DNA from: Homalodisca vitripennis
Lineage: Eukaryota; Arthropoda; Insecta; Hemiptera; Cicadellidae
Assembly (NCBI RefSeq): GCF_021130785.1
Contig: NW_025777476.1
Location: 34,214-98,213 of the forward strand
Length of the DNA: 64,000 bases
Direction of reading: 5' to 3'
Positions within the stretch are counted from its first letter, which is position 1. Each line of letters opens with the position of its first letter. The notes under the pieces were generated by a model, which saw only the letters and a list, made by a program, of their open reading frames with translations, made no database searches and was not told where the DNA came from. Below, one piece after another: positions 58,401 to 64,000 of this stretch. Both the position numbers and the translations under genes were made by a program.

Positions 58401-61400
58401 ATCCGACGAGTATATCCATACCCTGGCGAGTATCCCACAGCACTGCATGTATTCTCACTACTTTTATCAGCTGCTCCATAATTAGTCACAATTGATTAAA
58501 TAAAAACAACTGTAAATTTTTAATTGAGGTTCGAATAACACTGATAAACAGTGTTTAGCTACCAATAAAGAGACCATGCAGCAAGGGAATTAGTGCGGTG
58601 GGAGCTGTTGACGTGATGCTGTGTACACGCACAGCTGAAAACGTCCACGTGGGTTGTTGCCTGTAAAAATCACTCAGCGAGTAATTAAAAAGCATCCATC
58701 TGCTGTGTGTAATTTTCTTCTATCAGTTGGACGGACCACCAGTGAGCGGTATTCCAATTAATCCAAATACCCAGGCGAGTGATCTTTACCGAGCATCTCA
58801 ACGCATCCACCCAGTGGATGGATGGCCCTGTGGTGTGAGACCGGCCTTCTTAAAGCAGCTAGTACTTAAAATAATACAGGAAATAAATATGAAATTGAAG
58901 CAATGTTGTAATCAGACTTAAATAAAAACAGTTTAAGATAAGAAATGTGAAATTTTTTGTACAGCATGTATTATTCATTTATCACAAATATTTTTGTTAA
59001 GATTAGTACATGCAGCTTTTTAAAATTTTTGGACCTTATTTTAAAATGGCTTTAAATTACCTCCTTTGAGAGCCCGTAATTTTACATGAAGCGATTTAAA
59101 ATATAATTGTACTTTTTTCTGTATTCATGAAAGTTATCTTAAAGAGTTTTGAATTTTAAACAAAAATACTTTTCAACTCCAAAAATAAATTGTACCACCT
59201 TAATGAGGTTTTATCCAAAGCACTACATGTCAATCAATGTTTTCAATTACTTTTAATTATTATCAAAACTACTTCTGATATATCATTCAGATAATTTTTG
59301 CTCCAAGTATATTGTGGAAATCTCTAACACTAAAAGTCTTGAAACCATTTCTAAGGCACTGTAAATTTATATATGATAGTTGAATGTTGTGTTGCAAGTT
59401 ACAGGCCACGGCCAACTTAAAAAGAGGTTTCTATTTGTTTATCTATTCATTGACTTCAGTCTAAATTATGAAACTTTATGACATTTGTATAATTTTTAAT
59501 TTTGATTTTACAGACGATCTCAGAGAACCGACCTGGAGGACGGAGCGGAAGCTGAACTCTGAAACTTTTGGAGGTTTTCATCAGCTCGAAGGGGAGGCTA
59601 CCGGGGTCGTGGAGGGTACTATGGAGGCCGAGGCATGTACCCGGAGGCTATCGGGGTTACAACATGCGAGGCCAGACCAACCGAACCCTCAGTCCAGACC
59701 TCCCCCAACAACACAACAAACCAGAACTCCTCCTGGTAAGTGATGCTTCCAAATACTAGTGATGGTTGACAAAATAAGATTAGTATTTTTTATTTAGAAT
59801 TTCATAAAACTTTATTTAGCATCTTAACATATTGGTTTAAAATATTGGATGTAATCAAGATTCTCTAAATTCCATATTTGCCAATATGACCGATTTTTTT
59901 ATTACACTTTGTCACTCAATATCAACATAATTGGTAAGAGGAGCCAAATTATATTTAAATTTGTAATACAAAAAAGAAACGAACATAAATTGTTGTAGTA
60001 TGGAAAATTTTAATGTAAAATTTTGTCTTGATTTGTCTTTAAAACCCTGCAAACACTCGCGTGGGGTAAATGTGACCCCACGCGGGCATTTTTGTTCATA
60101 ACTCCTCAGCAGTTGGGCAACCCATTCCCTTGTTGTTTTCAGTAGCAGTTGGGTTCCTAGCCTAGTTGAAGGCCGACAATGCCCACACGTGTTTGTTATT
60201 TAGCGTTTGACAAGCCATAACCTCACTTTTGAGATTTGGGGTCAGATTTACCCCACGCGCGTTATTAGTGTAAACTAATTTTTCTCAACAAGTTGTGTCT
60301 TTTTTTTGTGTGATTATAAGCATCATTTCTGCTAATCATACAGACAACTGGTGTTATTGTTATTGTTTCTTTTATGGCAATATGGGCCACCGGGGAGTGT
60401 GTTGAAAGATTTTAAATGACATTTTCAATGAATCAGAATCTGAGGAAGAATTTGGTGGGAGCGATTCTGAAGAAGATAATGTGGGAAATAAATAACGAAG
60501 ATAGTGAAAAGTGAACAAAGTAGCTGATGAACTAGAAGTAAATGGAGATGATGAAATGGATTGAAGATTTAACGCTTTTATATTAGCAAGGAATCAACTA
60601 ACATTGTGGATGAAACAAACCGCCACGTCAAAAATGTTCGATGTTTTGGATCGGGACCGTTATACCTGCAATGCACGACACCAGGAGTGAAACCAACAGG
60701 TAAAAAATGCTCTACACTATACAGGCCTTTGGAGCTTTATTTCACTAATGGAAATTCTAGGCAAAATTGTTGATTATACAAATGAAAAAAATTGATCAAC
60801 TGAGAGGCTAGTTATAATAGGGAACGTGATGCAAAAGGTACTAACTTAGCTGAAATAAAAGCTGTAATTGGTGTCTTTTATATTTTACTGGTGTGAAGAA
60901 AAGCTCACACGTTCAACTTGAAAGATTTATGGGTAAGAAATGGGTTGGGCTTTGAATTATTTTGCGCTGTGTAATGAGTCTCCCGAGGTTTGAATTTTTG
61001 TGTTAACTGCTTATACGTTTTGATAGCATCGCAACCAGAGATCAAAGAATAAAAGTTGATAACCTTGCACCTATCAGAGAAACCTTTACTGACTAAGTTG
61101 AAAATTTCCAAAAGTACTATTCACTTGGTCATTTGGTGACTCTTGACGAGAAAACTTGAGGCAATTTAGAGGCAGAATGCCAAATTTCGGCAATTACATC
61201 CACAACAAGCCGGCCAAGTATTGGCATCAAACTATTTGTGTTTGGTTGATGCAAGAATGTCATATACATTAAAACTTGGAAATTTTATGCCGCTAAACAG
61301 CCTGAGGGCCTATTTAAGGTTTCAAAATTGCAGCAAAAGATGTTACTATGAGAATGATAAAGCCAATAGAAAATTCAGGAAGAAGCCTAACTACAGATAA

Positions 61401-64000
61401 TTGGTACACTAGTGTTCCGTTAGCTAATGAACTATTGGCTAAAAAAATATACATTAGTTGGGAACCCTCAGGAAAAAACAAGGGTGAAATATACCTCCAG
61501 AGTTTGTAGCAAAAAAGCCAATACACTCACTGATTTGTTTTTGGCGCTTTGATGATAACAAAATCACTATGGTAAGCTACACTCCAAAGTTAAACCAAAA
61601 AATGTAATATTACTGTCATCAATGCATGATGCACCCACAATCGATGATGAAACGACAGAGAGAACAAAGAAAGCCTGAGATTATTACATTTTATAATTTC
61701 AACAAAGGGGAGGGGGTGGGACACAAATGATCAAATGTGCATTTGTTTAATATTCTGTATCAAAGGAAAACTCGTAGATGGGGGCCCTTTAGTGATCTTC
61801 TTCTGTTTGAGTTGAATACTGTAGGCATAAATGCTCAAGTAAATTCACTCATCAAACCACAACTTTGAGAGGAGAATAAATAAGAAGAAAGTTTTTGGAA
61901 GAAATTTGGCCTAAGTCTTGTAAGGCCATTCATCGCAAATAAGAGTACAGATTCTGAGTCTTCCTAGAGAACTTCGATCAAGTATTAAGAAGTTATTCTG
62001 CCTTGAAGAAGAAGTAGTAGCCCCAAGAGAGAGCCCCCCCCGCGAGAGGGAGATGCAAATTTCTGCCCTCGACTTCAAGAACAAGGAGAAAACAACATTT
62101 ATCTGTGAAGAGTACTACAAATATGTTTGCAAGGACAAACACACATGAAAGTTGTTTGCGATGGCCTGTGTGTAATAATTTGATGGAATAACTGATCTTT
62201 TGTCACTCTTATACGTTTATTACGATACGTAATGGCCTACACTTATTCTATGTTTAGTGAGCTTATAAGTTTTCTATGTTCAGTTATATTATTTACAATT
62301 TAACTGGTTTTATTTTCCAAAAATATCATTTATTTTCTAATAAAACAACACAGAATTAGTATAAGAATAGATTAAGTTTCCAAAAATAGTCGTAGATATA
62401 ATAAAAAACAAAACAAAACCAAGATGGGGGGTCATATTTGGACCCCACGCGTGAGTACTAGTGAAATTTTTTTTGCGCGAGTGTTGCAGGGTTAATACCA
62501 ACCCACCAATTGCATGTTTTCATCATACATAGCTATCAAAATAACTGTATAAAAATGTAACCCTTTTAGGACTAACTAACAATAGTACTGGTACTTGATG
62601 TTATACTGAGAAAAGTTAATAGAATAGCTTCCCTCTTTACTGGTCACTTTAATGAGGCATTGTTTTTATCCGGTCATGATCAGCCGGAAATGGGGCGATG
62701 GCAATGTTTCAACTAAACTCGTTATGACTTGTACAGACTTTTGCAACGTGAAGGCTTTTTGTTTTATTCCTGTGCAGTCATTGAATTCTTATATGTTGGC
62801 CAAAGTGCATACATATTTTTATTATTAGCTCATACATATTTAATAGTTAACATTTGGGAAACTAATATAATGTACGGTCTTAGAGCACATCGGTTTATCC
62901 AGCCAAATCTTAAGAATTCAAATTTATTCCATTCGTAATAGTGAAAATGGAAGAAACAGAATTATTGCAAATGTTACACTGACTTTAAACATCCCCTGTC
63001 GTGATTGATGTCTGATTGCCAACTGCTTGATATTTATTTTGAACAGGCTAATTTTTATGCATGTAGAAGTCAATAAGTTGCCTAATAAAATCAGTCTTAT
63101 GAAATTCAGTTACAGTCATTATATGGTACTGGTTCCATTTTACTAAAAGGCTTTACTAAAGTAGCAGGTTATTTACAACATTCGTAATCCTGCTCCGCTC
63201 CTTTTTCAGTATAGCATTTTTTTAAACTTGCTCCCAATCATCCATTTGTCATTGCCAAATAATTCCAATCTATATTTCTTTTTCTCGTATTGTTGTTCTT
63301 TTTAATGTCTTTGTCACCCCTATTCTACATACACACATCACATTGCAACATTTTTTATAAAATCACATTTTCAGCACTTTAGTCTGCCTTCATAGTCCAT
63401 TGTCAATATACATCCTACATATATAGTTAGTGAGTCTACAATAGTCCCACTTGATTAACTGAGCTATAAACGGAACCAGAACAACTTTGGATAATACAGA
63501 GCTTGCATTAAAGTATACTAATTTATACATATAAACACAATATTAATGAATAATAATGGTTTATTCAACAAATTATGTGGTCTTACTACTCATGTTGCAA
63601 CGAAGAGAGCTCATTCTATTTCTAAACTCAATAACCATTTGCTAAAACTAACAATGGTTATAGTATATTCAGTGTAATTTTTTTTCACATTTTTGAAGCA
63701 CTGTGAGGGTTATTAATTATTTTAACTGTTTTGGTTAAACTCAGGACCTTTCCTATTAATATTTATTGAAGAAACATCTTTTTGTACTTACTCCAATTAA
63801 TTTGTTCTGTTTGATTGCAGCTAAATAATAACGGTTGAAGAATCTAGTATTTGAAAGAACTGTTTGTGATATACTCTGTGCAAATAATGGCCGGAAAATA
63901 TATTTAATGTGAAGAGAACATAATATTACCAGAAGAAATGTATCTTATTGTGTTAGTTGACTTGCCCAATTGGATGACCGAGGGAGGGAGCCATACGTTG
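31317..64000 (+). CDS. tral: LSM14 / trailer hitch mRNA-repressor gene, runs off the right edge
   Basis: LSM14-family proteins bind the DEAD-box helicase DDX6/Me31B and 4E-T in cytoplasmic RNP granules, repress translation and promote decapping. Recognised exons: 31317-31437, 44686-44831, 45886-46147, 49032-49162, 51643-51863, 52314-52407, 54861-55047, 55315-55500, 59514-59735, 63821 onward. Order of parts: N-terminal Lsm domain (exons 1-2), low-complexity P/M/Q-rich linker (3), S/P-rich linker (4), R/D/N repeats and an RG block (5-6), FDF box (7), FFD box (8), TFG box and RGG repeats (9). All listed borders are AG/GT. The exon 4/5 junction does not match in phase, so a microexon or an indel is missing there. 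At least seven frame breaks affect exons 5 and 7-9, mostly at homopolymers. I read the gene as real, with local sequence errors or recent decay. Confidence 0.88.
32024..32618. mobile_element. Merlin-derived MITE with 8-bp target duplication
   Basis: GGCCAATT flanks both ends exactly (32016-32023 and 32619-32626). The termini are inverted repeats of about 40 bp starting GGGTAGGGTACGATAAG, with one difference in the first 40. Length 595 bp. The 8-bp duplication, GG start and a retained transposase N-terminus point to the Merlin (IS1016/ISXO2-like) superfamily. The interior has a 26-29 bp tandem duplication of TTAAGTTATTTGTTCAAAAT near 32470-32520. It lies in LSM14 intron 1. Confidence 0.88.
32177..32380 (-). 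pseudogene. Merlin-type transposase N-terminal fragment
   Basis: From the ATG at 32380 the frame reads [18 protein letters not shown] then [12 protein letters not shown] helix with W/F-L-x-x-x-G-L followed by C-x2-C-G-x-E is the usual N-terminus of ISXO2/Merlin transposases. The DDE domain is absent, so the element depended on transposase supplied by another copy. Confidence 0.7.
34190..34890 (+). mobile_element. 5'-truncated non-LTR retrotransposon, copy A
   Basis: A 51-codon frame (34262-34417) reads [20 protein letters not shown], then [14 protein letters not shown] and TAG. It matches the C-terminus of insect non-LTR reverse transcriptases (F-K-x-x-L-x-x-W-L-L...F-Y-x-x-x-E-F). A 3' UTR follows, ending in AATAAACATTTATTTATTTA. 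The last 140 bases are repeated in copy B. The 5' border is uncertain. Confidence 0.7.
34891..35405 (+). mobile_element. Non-LTR retrotransposon, copy B, internally deleted
   Basis: The plus frame encodes [20 protein letters not shown], then [13 protein letters not shown], the end of an endonuclease domain (S-x-x-D-H-I and D-H motifs). After about 100 further codons it jumps at AGAAATTCTTGGC (about 35259) straight into the same 3' UTR found in copy A, which again ends in AATAAACA and TTTA repeats. The reverse transcriptase is missing. Copies A and B sit in direct tandem. Confidence 0.75.
35817..36518 (-). mobile_element. 5'-truncated RTE-like retrotransposon with poly-A tail
   Basis: On the minus strand an open frame from about 36518 to 35917 reads [47 protein letters not shown] and [20 protein letters not shown]. 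These are the typical C-terminal blocks of RTE-like ORFs. A short 3' UTR ends CTTAAGTGCATGGCAGTAGG then GCCGCCCCAAGG and a poly-A of about 24 (35817-35840 as T on plus). The frame is uninterrupted over about 200 codons, so the insertion may be fairly recent. Clade is inferred. Confidence 0.82.
37036..37506. repeat. Left long inverted repeat of the DD41D element
   Basis: It pairs with about 38950-39431. Matching words include CGTGATAGAGATTGGGCAT, ATTTTGTGGCAAGAACCATG (as complement) and TAAATGTTCAATTAAA. Similarity fades near 37506. Confidence 0.8.
37794..38913 (+). pseudogene. DD41D transposase, multiple frame breaks
   Basis: The ATG at 37794 opens [19 protein letters not shown], a helix-turn-helix start, and is lost after 23 codons. 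Later fragments: [20 protein letters not shown] (second DNA-binding helix), [17 protein letters not shown] (first Asp region), [13 protein letters not shown] (second Asp) and [20 protein letters not shown] (third Asp). In the last open frame (38590-38913) and just upstream I count 41 residues between the second and third Asp. Stops and shifts at several points make it non-functional. Confidence 0.85.
38950..39431. repeat. Right long inverted repeat of the DD41D element
   Basis: This is the reverse complement of 37036-37506, with small indels and substitutions. It ends ...ATACACCCTG before TA. Confidence 0.8.
39643..39944. mobile_element. TTAA-flanked MITE with internal tandem repeats
   Basis: TTAA at 39643-39646 and 39941-39944 bound a 294-bp GC-rich insert. 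Its ends are inverted repeats: GCACGGCGCCCACTGCGAC at the left, and at the right the inverse with one difference. The interior is made of about four diverged direct units of 60-75 bp sharing GTCGCAGTGGGCG, GTGTCCATTTGATTGCGTG and TATTTTGACTTCAC. The TTAA duplication suggests mobilisation by a piggyBac-type transposase, but the ends differ from both piggyBac elements here. Confidence 0.7.
40063..41439 (+). mobile_element. Helitron-like non-autonomous element
   Basis: It begins A/TCCCACTAATATTATAAATG and ends GCGAAGCCGCGGGTAACAG then CTAG/T. A 5' TC, a 3' CTAG and insertion between A and T are Helitron features, and these terminal words are widespread in insect genomes. The middle has GTTTGTCCTCGAATCACGTT and degenerate repeats of AAGTAGG...GGTC. 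No Rep/helicase coding sequence is present. An RTE-like tail is inserted near 40378. It lies in LSM14 intron 1. Confidence 0.6.
40378..40440 (-). mobile_element. RTE-like 3' tail fragment with poly-C/G end
   Basis: CTTGGGGCGGCCTACTGCCA then TGCACAAGGGC repeats the 3' UTR end of the RTE-like copy at 35817-36518, here only about 50 bases long. It is preceded by 13 C residues instead of poly-T. It has the same orientation as that copy. Confidence 0.6.
41440..44685 (+). other. Rest of LSM14 intron 1, nothing recognised
   Basis: AT-rich sequence. A 98-codon plus frame at 42993-43289 has no motif. A short hairpin (GGCCAGGC...GGCTGGCC) lies near 41828. Confidence 0.5.
44686..44831 (+). CDS. tral: LSM14 exon 2 (Lsm domain, second half)
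   Basis: It encodes [20 protein letters not shown], then [28 protein letters not shown] and FRGSDIKD are the hallmark LSM14 words (Sm2 half). The phases join exon 1 and exon 3 exactly, so the Lsm domain is intact across a 13-kb intron. Confidence 0.96.
44832..49031 (+). other. LSM14 introns 2 and 3, nothing recognised
   Basis: Introns 44832-45885 and 46148-49031 are AT-rich with no transposon ends or coding motifs that I can support. Open frames here are short and unconserved in appearance. Confidence 0.5.
45886..46147 (+). CDS. tral: LSM14 exon 3 (low-complexity linker)
   Basis: Eighty-seven codons rich in Met, Pro, Ser, His and Tyr ([20 protein letters not shown], then [19 protein letters not shown]) and a Val/Pro-rich end. 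Such linkers follow the Lsm domain in all LSM14 proteins and favour condensate formation. It ends in phase 1 before GTAGGT. Confidence 0.9.
49032..49162 (+). CDS. tral: LSM14 exon 4 (Ser/Pro linker)
   Basis: It encodes [20 protein letters not shown], then [13 protein letters not shown] and a basic end. R-K-S-P-T-x-D-Q-A-V-Q is a conserved LSM14 block. It joins exon 3 in frame and ends in phase 0. Confidence 0.9.
49987..51338 (-). mobile_element. mariner transposon with TA target duplication
   Basis: TA at 49987-49988 and 51337-51338 flank a 1348-bp element. Its termini are inverted repeats starting CGAGGGCTATTCGGAAAGT (left) and CGAGGGCTGTTCAGAAAGT (right, as complement). Length, ends and the encoded DD34D-type transposase are all typical of mariner. 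It lies in LSM14 intron 4, antisense to the gene. Confidence 0.94.
50060..51175 (-). pseudogene. mariner transposase, several frame breaks
   Basis: A start ATG (51175-51173) opens [19 protein letters not shown], the family N-terminus, which soon hits stops. Further on are [13 protein letters not shown] (first Asp), [39 protein letters not shown] (second Asp) and, after a one-base shift following LESFQ, the [11 protein letters not shown] third-Asp region near 50290. Internal stops and shifts show the copy is dead. Confidence 0.9.
51643..51863 (+). CDS. tral: LSM14 exon 5 (R/D/N-rich repeats, frame break)
   Basis: It starts [19 protein letters not shown] in one frame and continues in another as two copies of an [19 protein letters not shown] unit, then an [11 protein letters not shown] end. 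The frame changes inside the first repeat, where one extra CA relative to the second copy is seen (51717-51726). The acceptor at 51641-51642 leaves one base too many for exon 4's phase-0 end. The end (phase 2) does match exon 6. Confidence 0.75.
51707..51798 (+). repeat. Coding tandem duplication in LSM14 exon 5
   Basis: The 45-base unit AGGGATGGACAAAACAACAT... occurs twice, at 51707-51753 (47 bases, with two extra) and 51754-51798. In frame it encodes a 15-residue unit [15 protein letters not shown]. Confidence 0.9.
52314..52407 (+). CDS. tral: LSM14 exon 6 (RG-rich block)
   Basis: It encodes [20 protein letters not shown], then [12 protein letters not shown]. It joins exon 5 in phase 2 and exon 7 in phase 1. 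RG-rich blocks in LSM14 proteins bind RNA and are arginine-methylation targets, by family knowledge. Confidence 0.82.
52569..52655. repeat. Short inverted repeat in LSM14 intron 6
   Basis: TTGCTGGCTGG (52569-52579) and CCAGCCAGCAA (52645-52655) are perfect 11-base inverted repeats, 65 bases apart. They could be a small fold-back element. No target duplication is visible. Confidence 0.5.
52656..54550 (+). other. LSM14 intron 6, unrecognised frames
   Basis: Between 53471 and 54281 several overlapping plus-strand frames of 63-108 codons occur in a region slightly richer in GC than its surroundings. They contain no motif I know. They may derive from an unidentified repeat. Confidence 0.4.
54551..54755. 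repeat. Short minisatellite, about five units of about 45 bp
   Basis: The unit TTAAACCTTGATTTCCATTG, GTTATCAGATGTTAATTAGC, GTG recurs from 54551, 54596, 54642, 54683 and 54727. Units differ mainly in the length of T and A runs. It lies about 100 bases before LSM14 exon 7. Confidence 0.9.
54861..55047 (+). CDS. tral: LSM14 exon 7 (FDF box, frame break)
   Basis: It encodes [20 protein letters not shown], then [19 protein letters not shown], the FDF box that docks on the DDX6 helicase. After EELRS a run of five A (55022-55026) shifts the frame and gives a TAA at 55031-55033. The frame after one A less would read a lysine-rich TAKLKIS end that fits the family and the phase of exon 8. Confidence 0.88.
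55315..55500 (+). CDS. tral: LSM14 exon 8 (FFD box, frame break)
   Basis: It encodes an acidic linker ([20 protein letters not shown]) and [11 protein letters not shown], the start of the FFD box that binds the decapping scaffold. At TTTTGG (55458-55463) two bases too many move the rest into another frame. In the correct frame a [12 protein letters not shown] end precedes the donor GTTAGT. Confidence 0.87.
55870..56855. mobile_element. Candidate TTAA-type MITE or decayed piggyBac relative
   Basis: The left end TTTTAACCTATTGACTACCAA and the right end GGTTGGTTAATAAGGGTTAA are weak inverted matches, each beside TTAA. A perfect 23-base palindrome GGCGGACAATATAATTGTCC GCC (56808-56830) lies just inside the right end. 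A minus-strand acidic scrap (CDSDSEKN) could be a transposase remnant. The assignment is tentative. Confidence 0.3.
58080..58860. repeat. Repeat-like block with recurring CATCCA/TGGATG motifs
   Basis: Short palindromic words recur: CCATCCAATGGATGG (58095), TCCATCCGCTGGATG (58155), GCATCCATCTGCTG (58692) and CATCCACCCAGTGGATGG (58803). TACCCAGG/CCTGGCGAGT words also recur. The block is more GC-rich than its flanks. It could be a degenerate mobile element. No ends are defined. Confidence 0.35.
59514..59735 (+). CDS. tral: LSM14 exon 9 (TFG box and RGG repeats, several frame breaks)
   Basis: [14 protein letters not shown] is the TFG box. RGG-repeat sequence ([16 protein letters not shown]) and [15 protein letters not shown] follow, but each lies in a different frame. 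Breaks map to ACCTGG (59531-59536), GGTTTT (59573-59578), CCCGG (59640-59644) and ACCCTC (59685-59690), all short homopolymers. The donor is a good GTAAGT. Confidence 0.83.
60045..62491 (+). mobile_element. Second piggyBac-like element, heavily decayed
   Basis: Termini CCCTGCAAACACTCGCG (60045) and CGCGAGTGTTGCAGGG (to 62491) are inverted repeats with one base difference in length. TTAA follows the right end (62492-62495). At the left the adjacent bases are AAAA, with TTAA two bases further out. Subterminal CCCCACGCG words occur near both ends. Length 2447 bp, in the last LSM14 intron, same strand as the gene. Confidence 0.88.
60379..62175 (+). pseudogene. piggyBac-like transposase relic
   Basis: Pieces in three frames follow the family order: an acidic N-terminus ([18 protein letters not shown]), VTLDEK (first Asp), [38 protein letters not shown] (second Asp), [20 protein letters not shown], and a C-terminal [15 protein letters not shown] resembling the cysteine-rich end. 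Many stops and shifts show it has been inactive for a long time. It is more decayed than the copy near Mad1. Confidence 0.85.
62496..63820 (+). other. Rest of the last LSM14 intron, nothing recognised
   Basis: AT-rich intron sequence. Short frames at 62729-62938 lack motifs. Confidence 0.5.
63821..64000 (+). CDS. tral: LSM14 terminal exon (stop and 3' UTR start)
   Basis: A pyrimidine-rich acceptor (TTTGATTGCAG) precedes CTAAATAATAACGGTTGA. Whatever phase exon 9 really ends in, a stop follows within 18 bases (TAA 63822, TAA 63826 or TGA 63836), so coding ends here and the rest is 3' UTR running off the window. Confidence 0.6.

Larger units (their letters stand above)
55501..59513 (+). other. 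LSM14 intron 8
   Basis: A 4-kb AT-rich intron with two possible repeat blocks (55870-56855 and 58080-58860). The remaining sequence shows nothing I recognise. Confidence 0.5.

Overview
The window is nuclear DNA of an insect. It is AT-rich, with GT-AG introns of 0.1 to 13 kb, three conserved animal genes and a dense load of insect-type transposons (piggyBac, mariner, a DD41D mariner relative, Merlin, Helitron-like, RTE-like and R1/jockey-like). The mix and the long introns suit a hemipteran such as a leafhopper or sharpshooter, but the order is a guess.

Three host genes are recognised by protein motifs across exons. (1) 1.8-5.2 kb, plus strand: the last two exons of the spindle-checkpoint gene Mad1; the rest lies left of the window. 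(2) 29.3-9.6 kb, minus strand: a complete, intact 12-exon alanine aminotransferase (ALT/GPT). Its splice phases chain perfectly to 524 codons plus stop, and it converges on Mad1. (3) 31.3 kb to beyond the right edge, plus strand: LSM14/trailer hitch, an RNA-granule translational repressor, divergent from ALT across a gap of about 2 kb. It has an Lsm domain, FDF, FFD and TFG boxes and RG-rich blocks. Exons 1-4 are clean, but exons 5 and 7-9 carry at least seven reading-frame breaks, nearly all at homopolymers.

Mobile DNA fills the spaces. A 3-kb piggyBac-like element sits seven bases after the Mad1 stop codon. The ALT introns hold a 1.8-kb minisatellite (about 20 units of about 93 bp), two near-perfect long palindromes (one with a hammerhead-ribozyme-like core), a MITE and several fragments. 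LSM14 intron 1 holds a Merlin-derived MITE with an 8-bp target duplication, two truncated non-LTR copies in tandem, an RTE-like 3' end, a DD41D transposon nested inside a MITE, a TTAA-flanked MITE with internal tandem repeats, and a Helitron-like element carrying another RTE tail. A mariner lies in LSM14 intron 4 and a decayed piggyBac in its last intron. None of the transposases reads through, so all copies here look dead.

The three genes have unrelated roles (mitosis, amino-acid metabolism, mRNA repression), and nothing suggests they work together. The most unusual signals are the palindromes with ribozyme-like cores, the two-type minisatellite, the nested insertions, the transposon abutting the Mad1 stop codon, and the cluster of frame breaks confined to the 3' half of LSM14.
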